A DNA stretch of 64,000 bases from Peptoniphilus duerdenii ATCC BAA-1640 (GCF_000146345.1 NZ_GL397071.1:1693904-1757903), one strand, 5' to 3'; numbered from the stretch's first letter, positions 28,182-36,635 are shown. Program-made: numbers and translations. Notes: generated from the sequence alone by a model not told the origin.

Positions 28182-29701
28182 TACTTACTCCAATATTTAC
28201 CGTCGATAGTTCTATATCTTATAGCTTCTAGTAGGTGCATCTCTTTGATGTTTTCTGATGAATCAAGGTCTGCAATAGTTCTAGCTATCTTTAAAATTTT
28301 GTTGTAGGTCCTCGCTGAGAATCCATATTTTTTAAAACTAAGCGCCATTAACTTTTCACAAGCTGAGTCTAGCTTACAGTATTTTCTAATTTTATTATCA
28401 GGCAAATCGCCATTTAGTTTGAAACTTTCCTTTGCATATCTCTCTTCTTGCAATTGTCTTGCATGAAGAACAGAATTTCTAAGAGTTTCAGAATCAAGTC
28501 CAGATGCCTCATCAGAAATATCTTCATACTTAACTTCTGATACTTCAATGTGCATATCAATTCTATCGAGAAGAGGATGTGATACCTTTGAAAGATATCT
28601 ATCTATTTGAGGTCTCGTACAATTACATTCATGAAGTTTTGAACCATGGTATCCACATGGACATGGATTAAGTGCAGCGATTAAGATAAAGTCTGCAGGA
28701 TAAGTAAGCGTCGCAGTCGCTCGGCTTATGTGAATTGTCTTTGATTCAAGTGGTTCTCTTAAAACTTCCAATACATTCTTTTGAAACTCTGGTAGCTCGT
28801 CTAAGAATAATACACCTCTATGAGCAAGAGAAATTTCTCCTGGTTTTGGTATGGATCCTCCGCCGATTAAACTTACCGCTGATGCGGTATGATGGGGAGA
28901 TCTAAATGGTGGCGTAGTTATAAGTGCTCCTTCTTTTAAAAGTCCTGATACGGAATATATTTTAGAAACTTCTATTGCTTCTTCAAATGAAAGTTTCGGT
29001 AGTATAGTCGGAAATCTCTTGGCTGCCATGGTCTTACCTGAACCTGGTGTGCCCACCATGAGCACGTTGGTTCTTGATGCTGCAGATATTTCAAAGAGTC
29101 TCTTCACCTTTTCTTGACCTTTTAAATCTTTGAAATCAAGATTATAGGTTACTTCTTCTTCTGATCTATTGCCTACCATTCTCTTTAATGTTCCTGTTCC
29201 TTTTACGAATTCCACAACTTCTGTCAAAGTTTTCGCTGGATATATTTCAATATCTGATACTACAGAACATTCATTTCTATTGGCATATGGAACTATAAAT
29301 TTGGTAAATCCTTCTTCCCTCATAGAAATTACCATAGGAAGCACACCTTTTACAGAATTTATACTTCCATCTAGTGCTAGTTCTCCTATAAATATAATAT
29401 CTTTTGGATCTTCGTCTACTTCATCGTTTGCGCAAAGAAGTGACATAGCTATTGCTAGGTCTAGTGCAGATCCGTCCTTTTTTATTGCAGCTGGAGCTAA
29501 ATTCACCGTTACTCTTTCGTTTGGAAATGAGTATCCCGAGTTGGTTATAGCAGATCTTACCCTTTCACCAGATTCTTTTACTGCCGTATCCGCAAGTCCT
29601 ACAATGGTTAATTTTGGAATATTCCTAACTATATCTGCTTCTACATTTACAAGAGTTCCCTCTAGTCCTAGAAGTGTTACCGTCTTTACTTTTGCATACA
29701 T
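28181..29701 (-). CDS. comM: YifB/ComM family Mg chelatase-like AAA+ ATPase
   Basis: ComM is a branch-migration helicase that helps integrate DNA taken up by transformation. The N-terminal Lon-like domain (GLADTAVKESGERVRSA, NLAPAAIKKDGSALDLAIA) precedes an AAA+ core with Walker A GTPGSGKT, Walker B LFLDELPEF and a CPCGYHG motif. A C-terminal Mg-chelatase domain has the RTYNKILKIARTIADL segment. Length is 506 residues. It is part of the yraN-comM-dprA-topA run. Confidence 0.95.
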   Translation of the reverse strand: MYAKVKTVTLLGLEGTLVNVEADIVRNIPKLTIVGLADTAVKESGERVRSAITNSGYSFPNERVTVNLAPAAIKKDGSALDLAIAMSLLCANDEVDEDPKDIIFIGELALDGSINSVKGVLPMVISMREEGFTKFIVPYANRNECSVVSDIEIYPAKTLTEVVEFVKGTGTLKRMVGNRSEEEVTYNLDFKDLKGQEKVKRLFEISAASRTNVLMVGTPGSGKTMAAKRFPTILPKLSFEEAIEVSKIYSVSGLLKEGALITTPPFRSPHHTASAVSLIGGGSIPKPGEISLAHRGVLFLDELPEFQKNVLEVLREPLESKTIHISRATATLTYPADFILIAALNPCPCGYHGSKLHECNCTRPQIDRYLSKVSHPLLDRIDMHIEVSEVKYEDISDEASGLDSETLRNSVLHARQLQEERYAKESFKLNGDLPDNKIRKYCKLDSACEKLMALSFKKYGFSARTYNKILKIARTIADLDSSENIKEMHLLEAIRYRTIDGKYWSK

Positions 29702-29709
29702 ATTCTACC

Positions 29710-30069
29710 TCAACTTAAAATAAATGCATCTTTGTTATGTACTATCTTCTTCTCATCTAAATATACTTCTACTACATCGAATCTAACTTTTATATTTTGG
29801 AGCTTTTTGTCATATATGTACTTCATTGCTCCTCTAATTATCCTACTCTGTTTATTTTTATTTACCGCTTCAGAAGGTCTTCCATAGCTTGAGTTCTTTC
29901 TCGACTTAACCTCTACAAAAACGATTTCAGTACTGCTCTTACAGATTATATCAATCTCAAAACCAATGCCTCTGTAATTTCTCTCAAGAATATTATATCC
30001 ATTTTCTTCTAGAAATTTAGCTGCAATATCCTCTCCGATGTCGCCAAATACCTTTGTATTCATTTCCAA
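29710..30069 (-). CDS. yraN: YraN family endonuclease-like protein (UPF0102)
   Basis: A 119-residue protein with a predicted PD-(D/E)XK nuclease fold: GEDIAAKFLEENGYNILERNYRG, then EIDIICKSSTEIVFVEVKSR, which supplies the D-ExK motif. YraN relatives are found near rnhB and dprA in many bacteria. Its biological role is not established. It overlaps rnhB by ten bases. Confidence 0.92.
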   Translation of the reverse strand: MEMNTKVFGDIGEDIAAKFLEENGYNILERNYRGIGFEIDIICKSSTEIVFVEVKSRKNSSYGRPSEAVNKNKQSRIIRGAMKYIYDKKLQNIKVRFDVVEVYLDEKKIVHNKDAFILS

Positions 30070-30671
30070 TTCTCCATATTTTTTAGAAAAGATTTTCTGT
30101 GATGTGGCGTTGGACCTTTTTCAAGTAATATTTCCCTATGTTTTTTCGTTCCATATCCCTTGTGTTTTTCTATTTCATATCCTGGATATTCCTTACCCCA
30201 TTTTTCACAGAGTCTATCTCTATAGACTTTTGCAACTATTGATGCACAGGCGATTGAATATACTTTTTCATCCCCTTTTACTATGGATTCCTGTGGTATG
30301 TCCGTCTCCAAATGTTCCGCATCTATTAAGAGTACATTCGGATCCACTTTCGAACCGTCCTTTGCTCTTAAGTTTTGCACCGCTAGTAACATAGCAAGAT
30401 GGGTTGCCATCTTTATATTTATTTTATCAATGGTGACAGAGTCCATGATTCCAATTCCGTATGCGACACATGAACTAAGAATCTTGTCATATAACTCAGC
30501 TCTTCTTAATTCAGTTAGTTTTTTAGAATCATTTACTCCTGGGATCCTAGTCTTTGGCATGATTACAGCAGCAGCAACCACATCTCCGAAAAGACATCCT
30601 CTTCCCACTTCATCGATACCGCAGACTAAGTCCAAACCCTTGTCATAATAGTTTTTTTCTATTTCAATCAT
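30060..30671 (-). CDS. rnhB: ribonuclease HII
   Basis: Removes RNA and single ribonucleotides from DNA. Motifs GIDEVGRGCLFGDVVAAAVI (D-E at the active site), IDAEHLET, and ACASIVAKVYRD, with KHKGYGTKKH near the C-terminus, are complete. Length of 203 residues is normal for the short form. It overlaps rbgA by eight bases. Confidence 0.95.
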   Translation of the reverse strand: MIEIEKNYYDKGLDLVCGIDEVGRGCLFGDVVAAAVIMPKTRIPGVNDSKKLTELRRAELYDKILSSCVAYGIGIMDSVTIDKINIKMATHLAMLLAVQNLRAKDGSKVDPNVLLIDAEHLETDIPQESIVKGDEKVYSIACASIVAKVYRDRLCEKWGKEYPGYEIEKHKGYGTKKHREILLEKGPTPHHRKSFLKNMENWK

Positions 30672-31497
30672 TTTTTTCTAGTGTAATTCTGCCGAGAATT
30701 CCCTTTCTAAATTCGTCTAATATAATAGAGGATACTTTGTTGTAGTCGACTTCTGCCCCTCTTAAAATGGCGCCCCTCTTCCTAGCGATACTTTCCATCA
30801 CTTCGAGAGGATCATCTGTCGCTTCTATCTTGTATCTGTTTTCTAAAATAGTTTTATCTAGTTTAAGTGTGTATTTTATAAATTCAAATGCCAATGTCTC
30901 TATGTCCATAATTTCATCTTTGATTGCTCCCGTCCAAGCAAGATGCAGCTGTGCTTCTTTATCAAGTTTGTGCCATAACACACCTGGTGTATCCAATAGG
31001 TGTAGGTCATCGTTTATTCTGATCCATTGGTTGGTCTTTGTAACTCCTGGACGATTACCAACTTTAGTTGCCCTTCTCTTGCTGACATTATTTATAAAGG
31101 TACTCTTTCCTGAATTTGGAATTCCAACTATCATAGCTCTTAGAGCTCCTGTGGAGATTCCCTTTTCCTTCTGTCTCTCTATAAAATCCTTCATTAAAAT
31201 TTTGGATTCTTTGACGATGACATTTGGATTTCCACTATTTGAATTATATAGAATCGCTCTGTCATTTGTTTTATCAATTGCTTCAACCCAAGCTCTATTT
31301 TCACTTGGAGAAGCTAGGTCTTCCTTATTTAGAATTATGAGTCTTGGTTTTTTAATTATTTCATTGAAGAGAGGATTTCTACTTGAACGAGGGATCCTCG
31401 CATCAACCACTTCGATGACGAAGTCCACGAGCTTTTGTTTATTTTCAATCTCTTCAATGGTCTTCTTCATATGACCTGGAAACCAGTTTATATTCAT
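30664..31497 (-). CDS. rbgA: ribosome biogenesis GTPase RbgA (YlqF)
   Basis: A circularly permuted GTPase required for late assembly of the 50S subunit. G4 (ILNKEDL) precedes G1 (GIPNSGKST) and G3 (DTPG), the hallmark order. The start MNINWFPGHMKK is the family consensus. The ATG at 31497 overlaps the HAD stop as ATGA and has GGGG upstream, so it is preferred to an ATG four codons earlier. Length is 277 residues. Confidence 0.95.
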   Translation of the reverse strand: MNINWFPGHMKKTIEEIENKQKLVDFVIEVVDARIPRSSRNPLFNEIIKKPRLIILNKEDLASPSENRAWVEAIDKTNDRAILYNSNSGNPNVIVKESKILMKDFIERQKEKGISTGALRAMIVGIPNSGKSTFINNVSKRRATKVGNRPGVTKTNQWIRINDDLHLLDTPGVLWHKLDKEAQLHLAWTGAIKDEIMDIETLAFEFIKYTLKLDKTILENRYKIEATDDPLEVMESIARKRGAILRGAEVDYNKVSSIILDEFRKGILGRITLEKND

Positions 31498-32300
31498 ATT
31501 AAACCCCATTTCTCTATTGTTCTTACTACTCCGTGATTGTTGTTGTCAAACTCAGTAACATCAAATCCACTTTTTAGAGAGTCCCTTGCGTTCTTCATAA
31601 TATATCCATGACCAACACTATTTAACATCTCTATGTCGTTTTCTTCATCTCCAAAAGCCATTACCTCTTCCGGAGAAATTCCATAAGTTTTAAATATTTT
31701 TTCCAAAGCTGAATACTTAGAAATATTTGCTTGAACGATTTCTAACATGTAGCTATCAACATTAGTTGCAGGCATAATATAAAATTTTAAATCTGAAAAA
31801 TCATTTTTGATTTTATTCATAATTTCAGTTACATAGTCCAATGTTCCAACGTATATAACACTGAAATACTCTTCATCCTCTGAGAGTTCGTCTTTAAAAT
31901 TAACCGGGAAATGATATCTAGAAATATATTTTTTTAAAGTTTCAGTCTCTGGCCTTCTAAGCATGATAGTGTTGTAGCCATCCTTGTAGCCGTTTACATG
32001 GGCGATGAAATTATCTATTCCATAGGTTGAAAGTTTCTTCACCGTTTCATAGCTAAGATGGTTTGAATAGAGTTCATTTCCAAAACTATCGAAGATTGCA
32101 TTACCACTTAGTGTGTTGTAGAGAATTCTATCTTCCTTGTCGAAAAACTCCCTTGCTGAGAAGAAATCTCTTCCGGTAGAAACTACAACCTTTATTCCAT
32201 TATCTATTAACTTCGAAAGATATTCTTTGTCTTCATCTGGTATTCTTTTGTCTGAAGTCAAAAGAGTTCCATCTAAATCTATTGCAATTAGTTTTATCAT
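31494..32300 (-). CDS. HAD-superfamily phosphatase, Cof type
   Basis: A 268-residue sugar-phosphate or phosphorylated-metabolite phosphatase. Motif I is DLDGTLLTS (residues 8-16), motif II VVSTGRD (near 39) and motif IV MAFGDEENDIEML (near 213), with a C2-type cap between. Substrate cannot be inferred. It is the first gene of the long leftward block that runs through rbgA, topA and the pilus genes. Confidence 0.9.
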   Translation of the reverse strand: MIKLIAIDLDGTLLTSDKRIPDEDKEYLSKLIDNGIKVVVSTGRDFFSAREFFDKEDRILYNTLSGNAIFDSFGNELYSNHLSYETVKKLSTYGIDNFIAHVNGYKDGYNTIMLRRPETETLKKYISRYHFPVNFKDELSEDEEYFSVIYVGTLDYVTEIMNKIKNDFSDLKFYIMPATNVDSYMLEIVQANISKYSALEKIFKTYGISPEEVMAFGDEENDIEMLNSVGHGYIMKNARDSLKSGFDVTEFDNNNHGVVRTIEKWGLI

Positions 32301-32377
32301 TTATTCACCTTTTTTTCTTCTATTTATATAAAATTATTTTTTATTCATTATAGTAGCATAGTTATCTCATTATTTTT

Positions 32378-32386
32378 ATTATAACA
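32378..32386 (-). promoter_or_regulatory. extended -10 promoter of the HAD-rbgA-comM block
   Basis: Minus strand TGTTATAAT about 80 bases upstream of the HAD gene ATG. The long leader of about 70 bases shows no recognisable riboswitch. A second TATAAT lies closer to the gene without a TG extension. Confidence 0.45.
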
Positions 32387-32482
32387 CAAATCTATTTTAC
32401 AATTTTTTGGATTTCGATACTACAAAATTAATCCAATGAATTTTATAAAATTTTTAAAAAATGGATTATTTATGATGACAAT

Positions 32483-32512
32483 AAAAAAACCTTAGTTAAT
32501 TAAATTCTAAGG
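32483..32512 (-). terminator. intrinsic terminator after the racemase-like gene
   Basis: Minus strand CCTTAG-loop-CTAAGG followed by seven T residues, about 120 bases downstream of the racemase-like stop codon. Confidence 0.75.
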
Positions 32513-32633
32513 TCTTAAATTTATATTATTTTTTTGTAATCAAGAATAGTTATAAAGCTTTACGTGAATCATTTTTTAATGCTATACGTAGAGCATTTAA
32601 ATTTATTTACACACTATCCGTGTAGCATCTATT

Positions 32634-33281
32634 TTATTCTCCTAGCATCTTAATCATTTCCGCTGCTGGGTCTAGGATTTTTATGTCTGTTAGCCTTTCA
32701 AGTTCTTCCTTTATATATGGAAAATGTGTACAACCAAGAATTATAAGATCTAGCTTTTCTCTTTTAATATTATTGAAATAATCAGCGAGTTTATCAAGAG
32801 CAAGGAGCTTTATTATTTCTTCTGGGTTTAATTTGTCTTCTATTGCTTCTACCAAGGTTAGGTTTCCAATGGCAACTATATTTCTAAATTCCTCTTCACA
32901 AAGAATTTGATCAATTTTAAATGCAGATTTCGAATTTGCAGCAATAATTGCTATGTTTTTATATTTCTTATCCAAGTTTTTGTACACATCTATCGGTGTT
33001 ATAATTTCCATGCCAGTAGTTTCTCTTAGATATTTTAAATCAATTGCAACGGATAGAGAATTGCAATAGATGAATATCTTCTCTGCTCCATTTTCTTTTG
33101 CGTCTTCAATCTTTTCTTTTACGATATTTGTGAGTTCTTCTACTGAATAGAACTGTAGCTTCGACTGTTCTTTGGGATTTTTTGAAATAGGATATAGAAT
33201 TGTTTCAAAATTGTTTTTCTCAAGTAAGTCTGAACCCATCTTAGTATCAACGTATGTACCTGCAAATACTGCTACTTTCAT
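32634..33281 (-). CDS. Asp/Glu racemase family protein, divergent glutamate racemase
   Basis: A 215-residue member of the aspartate/glutamate racemase superfamily, which uses two cysteines to racemise amino acids. Both cysteine motifs are visible: YCNSLS near residue 73 and GCTHFPY near 188. Standard MurI begins with a DSGxGG loop and is about 265 residues. Here the N-terminus is AVFAGTYVDTKMG and the chain is shorter, so it may be MurI supplying D-glutamate for peptidoglycan or another racemase. It is monocistronic. Confidence 0.75.
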   Translation of the reverse strand: MKVAVFAGTYVDTKMGSDLLEKNNFETILYPISKNPKEQSKLQFYSVEELTNIVKEKIEDAKENGAEKIFIYCNSLSVAIDLKYLRETTGMEIITPIDVYKNLDKKYKNIAIIAANSKSAFKIDQILCEEEFRNIVAIGNLTLVEAIEDKLNPEEIIKLLALDKLADYFNNIKREKLDLIILGCTHFPYIKEELERLTDIKILDPAAEMIKMLGE

Positions 33282-33328
33282 TTAGCACCTCTGTTTTCAT
33301 TTATTAATTTAATTCTCTACTTAGTAAT

Positions 33329-33337
33329 ATTATAACA
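33329..33337 (-). promoter_or_regulatory. extended -10 promoter of the racemase-like gene
   Basis: Minus strand TGTTATAAT lies about 50 bases upstream of the ATG at 33281. It faces the ychF promoter in a divergent arrangement. Confidence 0.5.
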
Positions 33338-33388
33338 CCAATTATTTTATTTTATATTGGAAGTTCATTAAAATTAACATAAATTCTA

Positions 33389-33397
33389 TGATATAAT
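33389..33397 (+). promoter_or_regulatory. extended -10 promoter of ychF
   Basis: Plus strand TGATATAAT, 26 bases upstream of the ychF ATG, with GAGGAG at 33411-33416 as ribosome site. Confidence 0.55.
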
Positions 33398-33422
33398 TAA
33401 CAAGTAAAGTGAGGAGATATTT

Positions 33423-34517
33423 ATGAAATTAGGAATAGTTGGACTTCCAAATGTAGGCAAGTCTACACTTTTTAATGCACTTACCAAAGCCGGTGCAGAA
33501 GCTGCAAACTATCCATTTGCAACTATCGAACCAAATATCGGCGTGGTAGCAGTGCCAGATGAAAGATTAGAAGTTTTATCTAAAATTAATAATTCAGAGA
33601 GAATTCTACCGGCAACCATAGAATTTTTTGATATAGCAGGTTTAGTAAAAGGCGCGAGCAAGGGTGAAGGTCTAGGTAACCAATTCCTTGCAAATATCCG
33701 TGAAGTTGATTCTATCGTTCAAGTTGTAAGATGTTTCGAAGATAGCAATATCATCCACGTTGATGGTTCTGTAAATCCACTTCGTGATATTGAAAATATA
33801 AATCTTGAACTAATCTTTTCTGATTTAGATTTAGTTGACAAGAGACTTTCAAGAGTTGAAAAACAAGCTAAAGCCGATAAATCATTGGCACTTGAAGTAG
33901 AAGTTTTAAAAAAGACTAAAGAAGTTTTGGAACAAGGAAAAGCTGCTAGATCTCTTGACCTTTCAGAAGAAGAAAGTAAAATTTTAAAATCTTACCAACT
34001 TCTATCATCAAAACCAATCATTTACGTTGCCAATGTTTCTGAAGATGATATTGCAGACGACGGCGCAAGTAATAAAATGGTATCTGAAGTGAGAGAATAT
34101 GCCGCAAAAGAAGGCTCAGATGTGGTTGTAATTTCATGTGAAATTGAATCACAAATTCAAGCGCTAGACGATGATGAAAAAGAACTCTTCTTAGAAGAAC
34201 TTGGGCTTAAATCATCAGGACTTGATAAACTAATAAGAGCTTCCTACAGTCTACTAGGTCTCATATCTTATTTAACTTCAGGACCTATGGAAACAAGAGC
34301 ATGGACCATCAAAAAAGGCACCAAAGCTCCCCAAGCAGCAGGCAAAATTCACACAGATTTTGAAAGAGGATTTATAAGAGCAGAAACCGTAAGTTATGAC
34401 GATTTAGTTAAATCAGGATCTATGAATGCCGCAAAAGAACACGGTCTAGTACGAAGCGAAGGTAAAGACTACGTAGTCCAAGACGGCGACGTAATACTAT
34501 TTAGATTTAACGTATAA
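33423..34517 (+). CDS. ychF: redox-regulated ATPase/GTPase YchF (EngD)
   Basis: Ribosome-associated P-loop NTPase of the Obg family. The N-terminus GLPNVGKSTLFNAL is the Walker A, followed by FDIAGLVKGASKGEGLGNQFL (switch II) and a C-terminal TGS domain ending HGLVRSEGKDYVVQDGDVILFRFNV. Relatives bind ATP more than GTP. It is one of the few plus-strand genes here and is followed by tRNA-His. Length of 364 residues is standard. Confidence 0.96.
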   Translation: MKLGIVGLPNVGKSTLFNALTKAGAEAANYPFATIEPNIGVVAVPDERLEVLSKINNSERILPATIEFFDIAGLVKGASKGEGLGNQFLANIREVDSIVQVVRCFEDSNIIHVDGSVNPLRDIENINLELIFSDLDLVDKRLSRVEKQAKADKSLALEVEVLKKTKEVLEQGKAARSLDLSEEESKILKSYQLLSSKPIIYVANVSEDDIADDGASNKMVSEVREYAAKEGSDVVVISCEIESQIQALDDDEKELFLEELGLKSSGLDKLIRASYSLLGLISYLTSGPMETRAWTIKKGTKAPQAAGKIHTDFERGFIRAETVSYDDLVKSGSMNAAKEHGLVRSEGKDYVVQDGDVILFRFNV

Positions 34518-34545
34518 ATTTTATTAATTAACTTATTAAAAGTAT

Positions 34546-34573
34546 TGACAATATATTTAATCGATGTTAAAAT
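34546..34573 (+). promoter_or_regulatory. tRNA-His promoter
   Basis: A perfect -35 TTGACA (34546-34551) and -10 TAAAAT (34568-34573) with a 16-base spacer sit about 18 bases before the tRNA. This is the best consensus promoter in the window. Confidence 0.7.
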
Positions 34574-34590
34574 TTTATATGTTGTCATAT

Positions 34591-34668
34591 GGTGGGTATG
34601 GCCTAGTTGGTTAGGGCGCAAGATTGTGGCTCTTGAGGTCGTGGGTTCGAATCCCACTATCCACCCCA
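34591..34668 (+). tRNA. tRNA-His (GTG anticodon), CCA encoded
   Basis: Cloverleaf is complete: acceptor GTGGGTA pairs with TATCCAC at 34658-34664 with one G-U pair. The extra G at 34591 faces C73, the histidine identity feature. The anticodon loop TTGTGGC has GTG, and the T arm is GTGGG-TTCGAAT-CCCAC. CCA is at 34666-34668. The 3' half is the likely phage attachment site. Confidence 0.97.
34646..34668. other. probable prophage left attachment site (attL) in tRNA-His
   Basis: Everything to the right is phage, beginning with lysis genes and ending at the window edge in replication genes. The boundary coincides with the tRNA 3' end, a standard tyrosine-integrase target. The matching attR copy and the integrase should lie beyond 64000, so the exact core cannot be set here. 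Short direct repeats AGCGGG at 34718 and 34731 could be integrase arm sites. Confidence 0.55.
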
Positions 34669-34672
34669 AGAA

Positions 34673-34708
34673 AATACCTTGTAATTTCAATGTTACGAGG
34701 TATTTTTT
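34673..34708 (+). terminator. intrinsic terminator after tRNA-His
   Basis: Plus strand AATACCTTGTAA pairs with TTACGAGGTATT (12 pairs including a wobble), followed by T residues. It lies on the phage side of the putative attachment core, so the phage may supply the replacement terminator. Confidence 0.75.
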
Positions 34709-34740
34709 ATTTTAACGAGCGGGGACTCTAAGCGGGATTT

Positions 34741-34846
34741 TTAAATATAAAGTTTTATATTTAAAGTACTGTACATCATGGCAATCCAATTATGATACAT
34801 TAAAAAATCATTGATCAGCCATCAATTTATTAATATTGTTACAAAC
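34741..34846. other. phage-edge spacer between tRNA terminator and late-operon terminator
   Basis: About 105 AT-rich bases with one 25-base inverted repeat (TTAAATATAAA and TTTATATTTAA around 34740-34764) and a short TTGAT/ATCAA pair near 34812. No gene is visible. The region may contain integrase binding sites. Confidence 0.4.
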
Positions 34847-34880
34847 AAAAAAATAAGCCTGAGGATTATTCCCCAGGCTT
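34847..34880 (-). terminator. intrinsic terminator ending the phage late operon
   Basis: Minus strand AAGCCTGGGGA-loop-TCCTCAGGCTT followed by a T-rich run. The stem overlaps the last codons of the holin gene. It stops late transcription before the tRNA. Confidence 0.85.
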
Positions 34881-35183
34881 CTCTAATTCTTTTTTCCATT
34901 TATTTAATTCAAGCACGCTAGCTTTTCTCATGTCGTCAAGATCCTTTTCCGTAACCTTAAAGCCTTGTTCGTTTAACCTCATCAAGACATATTTCTTCTT
35001 GAGGTCGCCCTGACCAGCTTCTTTATAGATTTCCTCTGCAGCCTTGACTGCAATATCTACAGCTTTCATAGCTGTGAGAATTTTCTCTCTGCCATACTTT
35101 TGCTTTAACAGCGGCACAAGTACACCAGTGATTAGCACTGATGAAATTGACAAAACTACATAAAATATTTCACTTACTCTCAT
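34866..35183 (-). CDS. phage holin, LLH family
   Basis: A 105-residue protein with one N-terminal membrane segment (YVVLSISSVLITGVLVPLL) and a cytoplasmic helical part (AVDIAVKAAEEIYKEAGQGDLKKKYV, then DLDDMRKASVLELNKW) typical of LLH holins. It would form the membrane lesion that releases endolysin. It overlaps the next membrane protein by 14 bases and is the last gene of the late operon. Confidence 0.82.
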   Translation of the reverse strand: MRVSEIFYVVLSISSVLITGVLVPLLKQKYGREKILTAMKAVDIAVKAAEEIYKEAGQGDLKKKYVLMRLNEQGFKVTEKDLDDMRKASVLELNKWKKELEKPGE

Positions 35184-35556
35184 TTTCTACCTCCATAGAT
35201 TTTTTAATTTCTTTGATTAATTCTTCTTTATCTTCCCACTTTTTTAAGCTTTTAAATTCTGAATGCTGTTTAAAAAATTGATGCACTCCTACTGCCGTGG
35301 CACCAAGAAAAACTCCCTGCCCAACACTCATAAGGATCCATACAATGATTTGAATTTTATTCATGGGATCCATACGATTTGCAAGACTAGTGATTAAAGC
35401 TATAGGTATACCTACTATTGATAATATAGTAGGTATTAAGCTATCACTAATTCTTGTAGACTTTTTCAAGCCGCTTCCTATAACTACTAGTACAGGTATC
35501 ATGAAGACTAATTCAGGGCTAAGATACTCTTTTAAGCTGAAGACTATATCTTGCAT
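35170..35556 (-). CDS. holin-like membrane protein
   Basis: A 128-residue protein with three hydrophobic segments (near residues 16-30, 41-60 and 69-92) and a charged C-terminal tail. Size, topology and placement between holin and endolysin indicate a second holin or antiholin. I do not recognise the exact family. Confidence 0.7.
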   Translation of the reverse strand: MQDIVFSLKEYLSPELVFMIPVLVVIGSGLKKSTRISDSLIPTILSIVGIPIALITSLANRMDPMNKIQIIVWILMSVGQGVFLGATAVGVHQFFKQHSEFKSLKKWEDKEELIKEIKKSMEVENESK

Positions 35557-35557
35557 G

Positions 35558-36307
35558 TTAGCCTCTTAACTCTACAATCTTCTTATCTTGGTTCCAGCCT
35601 ACCTTAAGGTTTAAAGCCTCTGCTAGATCCCTTATAGATACATAGTTAGTTCCTTGAATATTCTTGCCACGAAGCTCTATTTCTTTGCCATTATAATTTA
35701 CTTTCACTCTATCCGCTTTTAAAATCTCATCCATAACAAATTTAATCCTTTCATCTAGTGCTTTCTGTTGCACAGGTACTCCTACACTTGACTTAGATAG
35801 GTCAAGCTTTATCTTAATCGGCTTTTGTACATCTTGTAGAAATTTCTCCCAAAGATTCTTGGTAAAAAAGGATCCAGGGCATCTCTTCCTAGACACATCA
35901 TAGTGCCTGCAAATAAAGTGTACATTGATGTTGAATTTCACCATTAGATTTTTCACCAATTCTACTAGATTTTCATAAGCCTTTTGATAATTACCATCTG
36001 AATTGATACAAAGTTCAATTCCTATAGAAGTGCAGTTTCTAACTCCATTTAAAGCTCTGCCATATCCCTGTGTATCTCCACAGTGCCAAGCAGAGAAGCT
36101 ATCTCCAATGATTTGTACTATTTGATGGTCATCCACGAAGTAGTGAGCACTTGCATTTCGATTTCCGCCACTAAAGAATTTAAAGTGGTTTAGGGCATTT
36201 GCTCCTACACCTGAATTTCCTGTGTCGTGAATAACTAAATATTTTATCTTTTGCCCTTTTCTGCTTGAAAAGTTATATTTTATAGGCATAAATTTATATT
36301 CTAGCAA
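35558..36307 (-). CDS. endolysin: N-acetylmuramoyl-L-alanine amidase (Amidase_2) with stalk domain
   Basis: Phage lysin of 249 residues. The amidase domain covers about residues 5-165, with zinc ligands in VIHDTGNS and in the RHYDVSRKRCPG segment, and the SAHYFVDD motif. The C-terminal 45 residues (VKVNYNGKEIELRGKNI, YVSIRDLAEALNLKVGW) match the copper-amine-oxidase-like stalk repeat also found in the host amidase at 17774-19081. Translation probably begins at a TTG with GGGG seven bases upstream, right after the previous stop. Confidence 0.88.
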   Translation of the reverse strand: MLEYKFMPIKYNFSSRKGQKIKYLVIHDTGNSGVGANALNHFKFFSGGNRNASAHYFVDDHQIVQIIGDSFSAWHCGDTQGYGRALNGVRNCTSIGIELCINSDGNYQKAYENLVELVKNLMVKFNINVHFICRHYDVSRKRCPGSFFTKNLWEKFLQDVQKPIKIKLDLSKSSVGVPVQQKALDERIKFVMDEILKADRVKVNYNGKEIELRGKNIQGTNYVSIRDLAEALNLKVGWNQDKKIVELRG

Positions 36308-36311
36308 TCTA

Positions 36312-36635
36312 TCACCCCTTTACGAGTTTAGCTATTATTCCAGTGACAATAGCAGTAATTATTATAGTGATTATAGTGTCCTTGTATTTGTCGTATGCTT
36401 TTTTCGGCTTGTCTGTAAGTTCAACCAGGGTTGCATTCATACTCTTTAATTGCTCTTTTATGAAATCCAAGTCTTTTTGAAATAATTGACTGTTCGTATT
36501 TTGGATTGATATCTCCGCCGAGAGCTTTTCGATTTTGTTATCGTGATCCTTAAAATTGATTTCGTGTCTTTCTGAAATTTTTTCCAAAAGGGCAATTCTT
36601 TTTTCGTGGTCGTTACATTTTTCATCATCTGTCAT
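36312..36635 (-). CDS. XhlA-like lysis-associated membrane protein
   Basis: A 107-residue protein with a long N-terminal coiled coil (HEKRIALLEKISERHEINFKDHDNKIEKL) and one C-terminal membrane segment (TIITIIITAIVTGIIAKLV). This is the architecture of haemolysin XhlA from PBSX-like phages, which assists the holin. It lies four bases before the endolysin start. Confidence 0.75.
   Translation of the reverse strand: MTDDEKCNDHEKRIALLEKISERHEINFKDHDNKIEKLSAEISIQNTNSQLFQKDLDFIKEQLKSMNATLVELTDKPKKAYDKYKDTIITIIITAIVTGIIAKLVKG

Larger units (their letters stand above)
32301..32633. other. intergenic region between the HAD gene and the racemase-like gene
   Basis: Contains the HAD promoter, the racemase-gene terminator, and two small inverted repeats at about 32577-32630 (ACAC-ggata-GTGT and ATGCT-ctacgtat-AGCAT on the minus strand). 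These resemble weak secondary hairpins in the 3' flank of the racemase-like gene. I see no coding sequence. Confidence 0.5.

Noticed and set aside
34469..34690. Minus-strand reading frame of 73 codons over the tRNA
   Set aside because: It is antisense to tRNA-His and the ychF end; such frames are a common artefact at tRNA genes.
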